A DNA stretch of 64,000 bases from Hyphomicrobiales bacterium (GTDB lineage Bacteria; Pseudomonadota; Alphaproteobacteria; Rhizobiales; Methyloligellaceae): the NCBI GenBank assembly GCA_028280515.1, contig JANQLP010000077.1:25337-89336 (forward strand). The letters run 5' to 3'. A model generated the notes under the pieces. That model had not been told where the DNA came from. It saw only the letters and a program-made list of their open reading frames with translations, and searched no databases. Position 1 is the stretch's first letter, and every line of letters begins with the position of its first letter. A program made the position numbers and the translations under genes. This document shows, one piece after another, positions 8,440-16,702 of this stretch.

Positions 8440-8781
8440 CTCACACCTTTCTGCCCTGACCGTCGGATGTGGCCCAACGCCCAAAGGTCCGGTCACAGCT
8501 TGATGCCTCAAATGCTGCCAATTGATGCAATGGAGCAAGCGCATTTCCAACTGACGAAGAGGTAATCAAGCATTCGGTTACATCATGGGCTCGCCAGCAA
8601 TCTTGTCCGGCAAAAAGAAGGGTGAACAGGTTCCGGCAGTCCGCATTCGCAATACGAACATTGAAATTCACAATTGGCAGTTGAGGCACCAATAGGCGCC
8701 AACTACGGTTCAGACCGAGGAAACAGCCGATCCTCCGCCGGCAATTGAAACGATCGGCGGGCACTCGGAGCGCGTGCGGTA
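8440..8781. other. Divergent intergenic region between the PrpD-type gene and the transporter operon
   Basis: 342 bases without a credible gene. It must hold the promoters for the PrpD-type gene (leftward) and the DppBCDF-like operon (rightward). The only structured element I see is the dyad at 8673-8693, listed separately. No clear -35/-10 pair stands out. Confidence 0.6.
8673..8693. promoter_or_regulatory. Candidate LysR binding site (ATTGG-N11-CCAAT)
   Basis: A perfect 5-base inverted repeat with an 11-base spacer, the T-N11-A arrangement of LysR operators, 88 bases upstream of the transporter operon start. Two LysR genes lie 2-4 kb away. The link is inference. Confidence 0.4.
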
Positions 8782-9723
8782 ATGGGCTTCTACATTCTGC
8801 GGAGAATTGTCGCGACGATTCCGGTCATGATGATCGTCGCATTCTTCGTCTTCGGCCTGCTTTACCTTGCTCCCGGCGATCCGGCGGAGATCATTGCCGG
8901 CGACCATGCGACCCCGGAGCAGATCGAAGCCGTGCGTCAGTCCCTGGGGCTGAACGAACCTTTCCTCGTGAGATTTTTCGAGTGGTTGCTGGATATCGTC
9001 CGAGGCGATCTGGGGAACTCCGTGTTCAGTGGAAAACCGGTCACCGAGCTCATCCTGCAGCGGTTGGAGCCGACCCTGTCCCTGATGGTCCTGACGCTGA
9101 TATTCGCGGTGTCGACTGCAATCCCGCTCGGGGTGATCGCGGCGAATTATGCCGGCAGCTGGGTTGATCGCACGATCATGGCTGTTGCCGTGCTTGGATT
9201 TTCGGTGCCGGTTTTTGCGACCGGCTATGCCATGGCATTCGTGTTTTCGATCGAGCTCAAGTGGCTGCCGATACAAGGCTATGCGGATCTGTCGAAGGGG
9301 GTCGGACTTTGGCTCTCACACCTGGTATTGCCGGCCGTCTCGCTCGGCAGCGTGTACATGGCGCTTATCGCCCGAATTACCAGAGCCTCGATGCTCGAAG
9401 TGTTGCATCAGGATTACATCCGCACGGCCCGTGCCAAAGGCCAGTCGCAAGCCAGGATTCTCTTCCTGCACGCGCTGAAGAATGCCTCGATATCGATCAT
9501 GACCGTCGTCGGTCTCGGCATCGCACTGATGATTGGCGGTGCGGTGGTGACGGAGAGCGTCTTCGCAATTCCCGGCATCGGACGTCTCACCATCGACGCG
9601 ATCCTGCAGCGTGACTATCCCCTTATTCAGGGCGTGGTGCTGTTCTTCAGCTTCATCTATGTCTTGGTGAATTTGCTGGTGGACATCTCGTACACCGTCA
9701 TCGACCCGAGGATTCGGTATTGA
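8782..9723 (+). CDS. Peptide/opine/nickel ABC transporter permease (DppB-like)
   Basis: 313 residues, six membrane segments. It has the DppB start 'LRRIVATIPVMMIVAFFVFGLLYLAPGDPA', a periplasmic loop, and the cytoplasmic EAA loop 'RTARAKGQSQARILFLHALKNA' that docks to the ATPases; it ends in 'VNLLVDISYTVIDPRIRY', the typical DppB terminus. First gene of a five-gene transporter set in which the binding protein is displaced 10.6 kb downstream. It overlaps the next gene by four bases. The substrate is not readable from sequence: relatives carry di- and oligopeptides, opines, glutathione or nickel. Confidence 0.9.
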   Translation: MGFYILRRIVATIPVMMIVAFFVFGLLYLAPGDPAEIIAGDHATPEQIEAVRQSLGLNEPFLVRFFEWLLDIVRGDLGNSVFSGKPVTELILQRLEPTLSLMVLTLIFAVSTAIPLGVIAANYAGSWVDRTIMAVAVLGFSVPVFATGYAMAFVFSIELKWLPIQGYADLSKGVGLWLSHLVLPAVSLGSVYMALIARITRASMLEVLHQDYIRTARAKGQSQARILFLHALKNASISIMTVVGLGIALMIGGAVVTESVFAIPGIGRLTIDAILQRDYPLIQGVVLFFSFIYVLVNLLVDISYTVIDPRIRY

Positions 9724-10658
9724 CTGTCCACGGCAAAACGCGACGCGAATTGACCGCTGGCGAGCGCAAGGGCGAGTACATTGCCGCGCCCGATCTGCCG
9801 GACGTGTTTCCGCCGCAGCGTCGTGTCGGGCCTCTTACCGGCTTGCTCCGGAGGAACAAGGGTGTCGCGCTTGGGCTTGTCATTACGGCGACCATGAGCC
9901 TTTTGGCGGTCTTTGCGCCGCTGATCGCCCAGTTCGATCCGGCGGCGATTTCGCCAATGACCCGCCTGAAGCCGCCCAGCTCCGCGCATTTTTTCGGCAC
10001 CGACATGCTGGGACGGGATATTTTCTCGCGTGTTCTGTACGGTGCCCGGGTGTCACTCACCGTCGGGTTCGTTGTGGCGCTTCTCTCCTCCGTTATCGGA
10101 TTGGTCATCGGTCTGGTGTCCGGATATTTCCGGCTCCTCGACGGCGTCATCATGCGCGTCATGGACGGGCTGATGTCGATTCCCGGCATACTCCTCGCGA
10201 TCGCCATGATGGCGTTGGTAGGCGGCTCCCTGCTAACGGTGATTGTCGCAATCACGGTCGTCGAGATACCCCGTGTCGCGCGTCTGGTCCGCGGGGTCGT
10301 GCTCAGCATTCGCGAGCAGGCATATGTCGAAGCGGCGATTGCGGTCGGTTCATCATCCGGCAAGATCCTGCTGCGCCACGTTCTGCCGAACACGATGGCG
10401 CCGTTGCTCGTTCAAGCCACCTATGTCTGTGCCGCGGCGATGGTGCTTGAATCGATCCTGTCTTTCATCGGTGCGGGAATCCCGCCGAGTGTGCCGTCCT
10501 GGGGAAACATCATGGCCGACGGTCGCACGCTCTGGCAGATCAAGCCGACCATGATTTTCATTCCCGCCCTCTGCCTTTCAATCACGATACTCGCGATCAA
10601 TCTGATCGGTGACGGGCTCCGTGACGAACTGGATCCGCGAATGGCAAAGAAGGTCTGA
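9720..10658 (+). CDS. Peptide/opine/nickel ABC transporter permease (DppC-like)
   Basis: 312 residues with the DppC organisation: a cytoplasmic N-terminal tail, 'FAPLIAQFDPAA' at the first loop, 'FFGTDMLGRDIFSRVLYGARVSL' and the EAA loop 'EAAIAVGSSSGKILLRHVLPN', ending 'NLIGDGLRDELDPRM'. The likely start is a TTG (9720-9722) overlapping the DppB stop as TTGA, with GAGG about nine bases ahead; no better in-frame ATG exists before the conserved region. It pairs with the upstream permease to form the channel. Confidence 0.88.
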   Translation: MTVHGKTRRELTAGERKGEYIAAPDLPDVFPPQRRVGPLTGLLRRNKGVALGLVITATMSLLAVFAPLIAQFDPAAISPMTRLKPPSSAHFFGTDMLGRDIFSRVLYGARVSLTVGFVVALLSSVIGLVIGLVSGYFRLLDGVIMRVMDGLMSIPGILLAIAMMALVGGSLLTVIVAITVVEIPRVARLVRGVVLSIREQAYVEAAIAVGSSSGKILLRHVLPNTMAPLLVQATYVCAAAMVLESILSFIGAGIPPSVPSWGNIMADGRTLWQIKPTMIFIPALCLSITILAINLIGDGLRDELDPRMAKKV

Positions 10659-10660
10659 CG

Positions 10661-11653
10661 ATGGCGCTCTTGGAGATCGAGGAGCTGCAGGTCCATTTCC
10701 GCACCCCTGCCGGAATCAACCGCGCCGTTGACGGCGTGTCGTTTGAGGTCGATGCGGGTGAGACGGTCGCCATCGTCGGGGAATCCGGTTCGGGCAAATC
10801 GGTAACATCGATGTCCATCCTCGGGCTTCTCCCGGAACACAATACGGGGATTGCAGGTTCAATCCGGTTCGACGGGCGATCCCTGAGAGACTTGTCCGAA
10901 CGTGAGATGCGAAAACTCAGAGGCGACGAGATCAGCATGATCTTCCAGGAGCCGATGACCGCGCTGAACCCGGTGCTTTCCGTCGGCAAGCAATTGTCTG
11001 AAGCACTCATTCTGCATCGCGAGATGACCCGGCCACAGGCGCTGGATCGCGCGGAATACATGCTTGAAAGCGTCGGGATCGCCGAGCCTCGGAGACGACT
11101 GGGCGAATATCCCTATCAGCTCTCGGGCGGAATGCGCCAACGCGTCATGATCGCAATGGCTCTCGCGTGCGCGCCGCGGCTTTTGATTGCGGATGAACCG
11201 ACAACCGCGTTGGATGTGACCATACAGGCTCAGATACTACGCCTCATCGTCGAACTGAAGGAGGAGTTCGGAACGGCGATCATATTCGTAACCCATGATC
11301 TGGGCGTCGTCGCGGAGATCGCCGACCGCGTCGTCGTAATGTATGCGGGTCATAAGCTGGAAGAAGCGCCGGTTCGGGACCTTTTCGCAAACCCGCGCCA
11401 TCCGTATACGGCCGGGTTGATCGGCGCCATGCCCGTTCTTGGAACGTCGTTGAACGATCATGATTGGCGCCTGGCCGAAATTCCCGGCCAGGTGCCAAGC
11501 ACGATGCAGAAGTTCACGGATTGCGTTTTCGCGAACCGTTGCGGCTCGGCCCGGAACGTTTGCCGAGAAGTGAAGCCGGGGTTGCGGGACGATGAGGTCG
11601 GGCACTCCTTTGCATGCCATTTTCCCGAGCCGAGAGGAGATGCCCGTGCCTGA
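10661..11653 (+). CDS. Peptide-type ABC transporter ATP-binding protein (DppD-like)
   Basis: 330 residues. Walker A GESGSGKS near residue 43, Q-loop '[12 protein letters not shown]', signature LSGGMRQR, Walker [10 protein letters not shown]-loop 'FVTHDLGVV', and the C-terminal oligopeptide-transport extension with paired Cys ('[17 protein letters not shown]', a stretch seen in DppD/OppD). It acts with the following ATPase as a heterodimer. Start ATG two bases after the DppC stop; its 3' end overlaps the next gene by 14 bases. Confidence 0.9.
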   Translation: MALLEIEELQVHFRTPAGINRAVDGVSFEVDAGETVAIVGESGSGKSVTSMSILGLLPEHNTGIAGSIRFDGRSLRDLSEREMRKLRGDEISMIFQEPMTALNPVLSVGKQLSEALILHREMTRPQALDRAEYMLESVGIAEPRRRLGEYPYQLSGGMRQRVMIAMALACAPRLLIADEPTTALDVTIQAQILRLIVELKEEFGTAIIFVTHDLGVVAEIADRVVVMYAGHKLEEAPVRDLFANPRHPYTAGLIGAMPVLGTSLNDHDWRLAEIPGQVPSTMQKFTDCVFANRCGSARNVCREVKPGLRDDEVGHSFACHFPEPRGDARA

Positions 11654-12659
11654 GAACCTCCTTTCCGTCAACGGTCTACAAAAGCGTTTCGATGTCGGAG
11701 GCGGCTTTTTCGGCTGGGGCAAGACCGGCATCGATGCGGTGTCGGGTGTTTCGTTCGACGTCGCCAGGGGGGAGACGCTGGCTATCGTCGGTGAGTCCGG
11801 ATGCGGCAAGTCGACAGTGGGGCGGTGCATTCTAAGCCTCGTCAAACCGACTGACGGCAAGATCTATCTCGAAGGCCACCGCATCGACAGTCTTTCGACA
11901 AACGAGATTCGCGATTTGCGCCGCAGTATCCAGATTGTTTTTCAGGACCCCTTCAGCAGCCTCAATCCAAGACAAAGGGTAGGCGATGCGATCGCTGAGC
12001 CTCTGACCAACTTCGGCCTCTCAGCCTCTAGGTCCGAACTCACGGAGAAAGTGAACGACCTTCTTCAACTTGTCGGGCTGCCGCAGGAGTGCGCCGACCG
12101 TTGGCCACACGAATTCAGTGGCGGTCAGCGTCAGCGGATCGGCATCGCGCGCGCGCTTGCCAGTTCACCGAAGGTCATAATCTGCGACGAGGCGGTTTCG
12201 GCTCTGGATGTGTCGGTCAAGGCGCAGATCATCAACTTGCTTCGGGACCTGCAGGAAAAGACCGACGTCGCGTTCGTCTTCATATCTCATGACCTGGCGA
12301 TCGTTGAGAACATCGCGCACCGCGTCGCCGTCATGTATCTCGGCAAGATCGTGGAACTGGCGCCGACCAAAGAGATCATCTTTTCCCCGGCGCATCCGTA
12401 TACACGGGCATTGCTGTCTGCGGTGCCAATTGCCGACCCGACCCGGCGGCGCGTCAGGGAGGTGATCAAGGGGGAGATTCCGAGCCCGGCAAATCCGCCC
12501 ACCGGGTGCCGGTTTCACACGCGCTGTCCCTATGCATATGACCGCTGCCGGACCGAGGAGCCGAAACTGAAGGATCGCGACTCCGGGCGCGCCGTGGCAT
12601 GCCATTTGACCGAACTGCCCGCCGATGAAGGTGCGATCATCGCTGACGCGGGGCGTTAG
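11640..12659 (+). CDS. Peptide-type ABC transporter ATP-binding protein (DppF-like)
   Basis: 339 residues. Walker A GESGCGKST, 'IVFQDPFSSLNPRQRVGD' Q-loop typical of DppF/OppF, signature FSGGQRQRIGIARAL, Walker B 'VIICDEAVSALDVS' and the Cys-containing tail 'GCRFHTRCPYAYDRC'. I chose the ATG at 11640 ([12 protein letters not shown]) because GAGAGGAG lies directly before it; it overlaps the end of the DppD-like gene. The N-terminal segment contains a short insertion (GGGFFGWGK) seen in other OppF-like proteins that face hydrophobic or aromatic peptide substrates, but no substrate can be deduced. Confidence 0.9.
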   Translation: MPVPENLLSVNGLQKRFDVGGGFFGWGKTGIDAVSGVSFDVARGETLAIVGESGCGKSTVGRCILSLVKPTDGKIYLEGHRIDSLSTNEIRDLRRSIQIVFQDPFSSLNPRQRVGDAIAEPLTNFGLSASRSELTEKVNDLLQLVGLPQECADRWPHEFSGGQRQRIGIARALASSPKVIICDEAVSALDVSVKAQIINLLRDLQEKTDVAFVFISHDLAIVENIAHRVAVMYLGKIVELAPTKEIIFSPAHPYTRALLSAVPIADPTRRRVREVIKGEIPSPANPPTGCRFHTRCPYAYDRCRTEEPKLKDRDSGRAVACHLTELPADEGAIIADAGR

Positions 12660-12705
12660 ACGAGTAACGGGGACAAAAAAGGCTCCAAACAAAATGAGGG
12701 AACAA

Positions 12706-13539
12706 ATGGAATCGAAGTGGCCAGAGGGGGCACGCTGTCTCGTCAACATAACAGTTGATTTCGACGGCCTTTCGAATGAGACCGGTAAGAAACTCCTGCC
12801 CATCGGGAAGTACTCTCATGGCCGCTACTCGGCCAAACGTGGCGTTCCGAGGTTTCTTGAGATTTTCGCGCGTCACAACGTACCTGTAACCTTCTTCGTT
12901 CCCGGTTACGATGCGGAGTGCTTTCCGGAGTCGGTTCGTTCCATTGCCGCTGCCGGCCATGAGATCGGTGCCCATGGCTATCTTCACGAGGCGTTCGATC
13001 TCGGAGATGAGGAGCCGTTCTATCTGCGCAAGACGCATCAGATATTGTCGGACCTGCTGGATACGCCGCCGGTCGGTTGGCGAAATCCGGGCGGGGGCAA
13101 ATCGGATCAGACGGTCCGCGTTCTCAGGGAACTTGGCTATATCTACGATTCCAGTGAGAAGGCGGCTGACTGGCCATACTTCCAGATGGTCGGTGGAGAG
13201 CGTCTGACCGACTTTGTCAATCTTCCCGACAACACGTCCAGCTTGGACGATGCGCCTTTCTACCGGGACAGCATGACGCCGCCTTCTGAAGTGCTCGCGC
13301 AGTGGAAAGCCGAGTTCGACACCGCATACGCGGAAGGCGGGTACTATGATCTGATTGTCCATCCGCGCAGTGGGTTTGGCTCCGGCGGACCGGCCCGGGC
13401 AGAAGCCCTCGAAGACTTGATCATCTACATAAAGCGATTTCCAGGCGTGCTGATGCAAAGGCAGGTCGATACCGCGCGCTGGTGCCTGAAGAACCCTGAA
13501 GACTGGCCCGAACGGACCCATCCATGGAGCGCGCAATGA
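12706..13539 (+). CDS. PuuE/NodB-fold deacetylase-like hydrolase, metal ligands intact
   Basis: 277 residues. The NodB motifs are present: 'TVDFDG' (D18 and D20, catalytic base and metal ligand) and 'GAHGYLHE' (H90 and H94, metal ligands), then 'VGWRNPGG' and a late 'IVHPRSG'. There is no signal peptide, so the enzyme is cytoplasmic and more likely acts on a small imported molecule than on cell wall. Relatives without signal peptides include PuuE allantoinase and cyclic-imide hydrolases. Of several in-frame ATGs I chose 12706, which has GAGGG five bases upstream. It overlaps the next gene, a degenerate paralogue, by four bases, which suggests a heteromeric enzyme. Confidence 0.82.
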   Translation: MESKWPEGARCLVNITVDFDGLSNETGKKLLPIGKYSHGRYSAKRGVPRFLEIFARHNVPVTFFVPGYDAECFPESVRSIAAAGHEIGAHGYLHEAFDLGDEEPFYLRKTHQILSDLLDTPPVGWRNPGGGKSDQTVRVLRELGYIYDSSEKAADWPYFQMVGGERLTDFVNLPDNTSSLDDAPFYRDSMTPPSEVLAQWKAEFDTAYAEGGYYDLIVHPRSGFGSGGPARAEALEDLIIYIKRFPGVLMQRQVDTARWCLKNPEDWPERTHPWSAQ

Positions 13540-14336
13540 ACAGCAGCATCGAACGTGCAACAGGCGGTGCAATGTCGATCACCGTCAATGTTCACGGTGC
13601 CTCGGTCGAACTCAGAAGCGTCGGTGAGGAACGGCTTGTCGGCCGCTATGCGTACGGAAACTACATGCCAAACGGCGTCGATCGCCTGTTGCGGCTTTTC
13701 GATAGTCTCAGGATTCCCGCGACCTTTTTTGTGCCGGGACTGGAGGCGGAACGCCATCCTGAACTGATCAGAGAAATCCACGCCGCGGGTCACGAGGTCG
13801 CTGCCAACGGGTACGCCCTTGAGGACCACTCGGCGCTCGGCGACAGCGAACCTGACATCCTCAGGAAAGCGCACGACACTCTTTCGGATTGTCTGGGAGT
13901 TGCGCCCGTCGGGTGGCGCGCACCTGACGGTCTGATGTCTGAGAAGACGATCTCGCATCTTTCCGCCCTTGGCTATTTGTACGACAGCAGCTTTCAGGAC
14001 GACGACTTCCCTTACGAACTCGATGCGGACGGAGGAACGGGCATGATCGAGATCCCGCAGAATCCGACGCTCCTTGACGAGAACCTTTTCTCCATCAAAC
14101 AGCCGGATGCGCGCGTACAGAAGAACTGGATCGAGGAATTCGACGGTCTCAACAGCGTGGGCGCATTTATCTGCATGACCGTCCATCCCCGTCAGGATTA
14201 CGGAGTCGGGCGCGCACCGAGAATGGTCAAGCTGGAAGAGTTCCTGCGGCGGACGCAATACAGTCCGCGCCCGGTTGTATTCAAGACATGCGCACAAGTC
14301 GCCAAGCTGGCATTGGCAGAGAAAGCCGCTGCCTGA
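13536..14336 (+). CDS. Degenerate PuuE/NodB-fold paralogue lacking the metal ligands
   Basis: 266 residues, aligning from end to end with the preceding protein ('PATFFVPGLEAERHPELIREIHAAGHE', 'PVGWRAPDG', 'TVHPRQDYGVG'). The catalytic positions are changed: the DFDG motif reads NVHG (N18 and H20 in place of D18 and D20), and AHGYLHE reads ANGYALE (N91 and L95 in place of the two His). The scaffold stays conserved and the frame is intact, so this looks like a retained non-catalytic partner rather than a decaying gene. Start codon overlaps the upstream stop (ATGA), consistent with stoichiometric translation of a pair. Confidence 0.75.
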   Translation: MNSSIERATGGAMSITVNVHGASVELRSVGEERLVGRYAYGNYMPNGVDRLLRLFDSLRIPATFFVPGLEAERHPELIREIHAAGHEVAANGYALEDHSALGDSEPDILRKAHDTLSDCLGVAPVGWRAPDGLMSEKTISHLSALGYLYDSSFQDDDFPYELDADGGTGMIEIPQNPTLLDENLFSIKQPDARVQKNWIEEFDGLNSVGAFICMTVHPRQDYGVGRAPRMVKLEEFLRRTQYSPRPVVFKTCAQVAKLALAEKAAA

Positions 14337-14349
14337 AGGTGTTGACCCT

Positions 14350-15399
14350 GTGACGAAACCGCCTTTGGCCGACTCGACGATCCTGATCTGCGGGGCGGGT
14401 GCAATAGGGGGAACGGTTGCCGCTTTTCTCAAAAGGGCCGGTTACGATGTCGTCGCTGTTGACGCGGCTGAAGAGCATGTGGCGGCGATCCGGTCAGATG
14501 GCCTTAGGATCGAGGGGCCGGTTTCGTCATTCACGGTGGCGTGCGATGCCGTCACGCCGGATCGGTTGCGTGGGGAGTTCGATCTCGTTCTCCTTGCGGT
14601 CAAGGCGCAACATACCCGGAATGCCGTGAAGACGTTGGCGCCACACTTGGCGCCGGATGGCGTCATCGTCTCGGTACAGAACGGACTCAACGAGACGGTG
14701 ATCGCAGAGATCGTTGGCCGTGACCGAACCATGGGATGTTTCGTCAACTTTGGTGCCGATTACCTGGCGCCCGGCAAGATCGAGTATGGCGGGCGTGGTG
14801 CGTTCGTCCTCGGCGAGATCGACGGGCGCATGACGGATCGCCTGAACCGGGTCCATGAGATCGTTCTCAGCTTCGAACCGGACGCCATCGTCACTGACAA
14901 TATCTTCGGCTACCTGTGGAGCAAGATGGCCTTCTTTGCCCTCCTGATCTCGCAAACCCTGTCGAATGTCCCGACTGAGGAATTCCTCGATGATCCGAAG
15001 TTCCGACCTCTTCTCCATCGGATCGTCGGCGAGGTTGCCCGGGTTGCAAACGCCGAGGGGATCGAACTGATGAGCTACCAAGGGTTCGACGCCTCGAGTT
15101 TCCTTACCGCCAATGCCGCGACCATGAATGCGACAATCGATGCCTATGCCGATGCTCGACGAGGCTCCGCCAAGCTCCATAGCGGCATTTGGCGCGACAT
15201 TGCGGTGCGGAAGCGACCAACCGAGGTTGGCGCCCAAATTGCGCCGATCATTGATGCGGCGCGGCGGCATGGCATCGACACCCCCGTGTTCGAGCGCGCA
15301 ATTGAGTTAATCGCGGACGTCGAGGCAGGCCAGTTGGAACTAAGCAGTGCGCTAACCGAGGAGCTGCTTCAATTGGTCAGCCTGCCATCCCAGCGGTAG
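14350..15399 (+). CDS. Ketopantoate-reductase-family (ApbA/PanE) dehydrogenase
   Basis: 349 residues. N-terminal NAD(P)-binding motif GAGAIGGT close to the start, 'LLAVKAQHT' and 'VQNGLNE' (family signatures), then the all-helical C-terminal domain with 'NIFGYLWSKMAFFA' carrying the catalytic-site Lys typical of PanE. Classical PanE makes pantoate, but many paralogues reduce other 2-oxo acids, and this copy sits inside a catabolic gene cluster, so a role in reducing or oxidising a pathway intermediate is likelier. Start taken as GTG at 14350 with GAAGG about ten bases upstream; the alternative upstream codons would overlap the previous gene. Confidence 0.82.
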   Translation: MTKPPLADSTILICGAGAIGGTVAAFLKRAGYDVVAVDAAEEHVAAIRSDGLRIEGPVSSFTVACDAVTPDRLRGEFDLVLLAVKAQHTRNAVKTLAPHLAPDGVIVSVQNGLNETVIAEIVGRDRTMGCFVNFGADYLAPGKIEYGGRGAFVLGEIDGRMTDRLNRVHEIVLSFEPDAIVTDNIFGYLWSKMAFFALLISQTLSNVPTEEFLDDPKFRPLLHRIVGEVARVANAEGIELMSYQGFDASSFLTANAATMNATIDAYADARRGSAKLHSGIWRDIAVRKRPTEVGAQIAPIIDAARRHGIDTPVFERAIELIADVEAGQLELSSALTEELLQLVSLPSQR

Positions 15400-15552
15400 G
15401 TATTCGGCCTTTGCGGGGGCAGCTCGGCCTTCGACGCGTTGAGTGACAAATTGTCATTCGGTCATGCCGTCCTCGAAGTTGTTTGGCGGGCGGCGAAAGC
15501 TAGGCTGCGTGACATCAACTCGACCCTCCGGTGCGCGCCAAAGGAGACATGC

Positions 15553-16671
15553 GTGAGCTCGAAACTCTTCTCGCCGTTTGCGATCCGCGGTGCGGCGTAT
15601 GCGAACCGGATCGCCGTTTCGCCGATGGCGCAATACAAGGGAGACAATGGCTCGGCGACACGATGGCACGATCAGCACCTAGGCTCGTTTGCGGCCTCCA
15701 ATCCCGGCCTTGTGTTCTTCGAGTCGACATCTGTTGAACGCGAGGGGTGGGGTTCGCTCGACTGTCTCGCGCTGCACAGCGACGAACACGAAACAGCTAT
15801 CCGCCAGGTCCTCGGCAATATCAGGACGTACTCCGAAACGCCTTTTGCCATTCAGTTCGGGCATTCCGGACGCAAGGGATCGGGAAAGACGCCCGCCGGC
15901 GGGCGGGGACCATTGCCGGTTGAGGAGGGCGGCTGGCCTGTATGGGGGCCTTCTGAAATCGCTTACGCGGACGGGCATCCCACGCCCGTAGCATTCGGCG
16001 ATGATGACCTTGACCGCGTGCGCGAAAGCTACCGGCAGGCTGCGGAACGCGTGAACCGTCTCGACCTGACCCTGGTGGAGCTCCACGGAGCGCATGGGTA
16101 CCTTTTGCACACCTTTATGTCTCCGCTTTCAAATCAGCGCGCTGATGCGTATGGCGGCACGCTGAAAAAACGGACCGCGTTCGTTGCCGAAATCGTCGAA
16201 ATCGTTCGGCGGGAATTACATGACGATCGCGTCCTCGGCATTCGCCTGAACGCGCACGACTATGTCGGCGAGGGAACGACCTTCGAAGACACCATTGAGA
16301 TCGTGAAGATTCTGCAGGATGCAGGATTGGATTACGTGTGTGTCTCGGCAGGTGCGATCACGAACGAGGCGAAGATCGAGCAGTCACCCGGCTATCTCGT
16401 TCCATTTGCTTCCAAGCTGAAGAAGGCAACCAACATCCACGCTTTCGTCACAGGGATGATTATCCAGCCGCATCAAGCGGAGGAGGTCATCGCGGACGGG
16501 CACGCCGATATGGTCGAGATCGCACGCGGATTTCTCGATGACCCCCGCTGGGTATGGCATGCCGCAGAGGCCCTCGGTGTCGAGCTGGACTTCATGATGC
16601 AGTACTGGATGGCGAAACCCGGACGTTGGCCCGGTGCGCGCATTATTCGCGGCACTGTGGCGGCGGAATGA
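15553..16671 (+). CDS. Old-yellow-enzyme-family NADH:flavin oxidoreductase
   Basis: 372 residues, a single FMN-binding TIM barrel. Diagnostic stretches: 'IAVSPMAQY' (20-28), 'QFGHSGRKG' (101-109), 'ELHGAHGYLLHTFMSPLSNQ' (176-195, with the substrate-binding His178 and His181) and 'ADMVEIARGFLDDPRW' near the phosphate-binding end. It resembles the YqjM/xenobiotic-reductase class but has Ala26 where YqjM has the redox-modulating Cys26; Tyr28 is kept. Likely reduces an activated C=C bond of a pathway intermediate. Start chosen at GTG 15553 because AAGGAGA (15540-15546) is six bases before it. Confidence 0.87.
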   Translation: MSSKLFSPFAIRGAAYANRIAVSPMAQYKGDNGSATRWHDQHLGSFAASNPGLVFFESTSVEREGWGSLDCLALHSDEHETAIRQVLGNIRTYSETPFAIQFGHSGRKGSGKTPAGGRGPLPVEEGGWPVWGPSEIAYADGHPTPVAFGDDDLDRVRESYRQAAERVNRLDLTLVELHGAHGYLLHTFMSPLSNQRADAYGGTLKKRTAFVAEIVEIVRRELHDDRVLGIRLNAHDYVGEGTTFEDTIEIVKILQDAGLDYVCVSAGAITNEAKIEQSPGYLVPFASKLKKATNIHAFVTGMIIQPHQAEEVIADGHADMVEIARGFLDDPRWVWHAAEALGVELDFMMQYWMAKPGRWPGARIIRGTVAAE

Positions 16672-16702
16672 TCCTGGCTCGGAGCGTTAACAGGAGATCG
16701 AT

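Noticed and set aside
14350..15399. panE for pantothenate synthesis
   Set aside because: The family match is good, but it sits in a catabolic cluster and no other pantothenate gene is near; a specific panE symbol would be over-reading.
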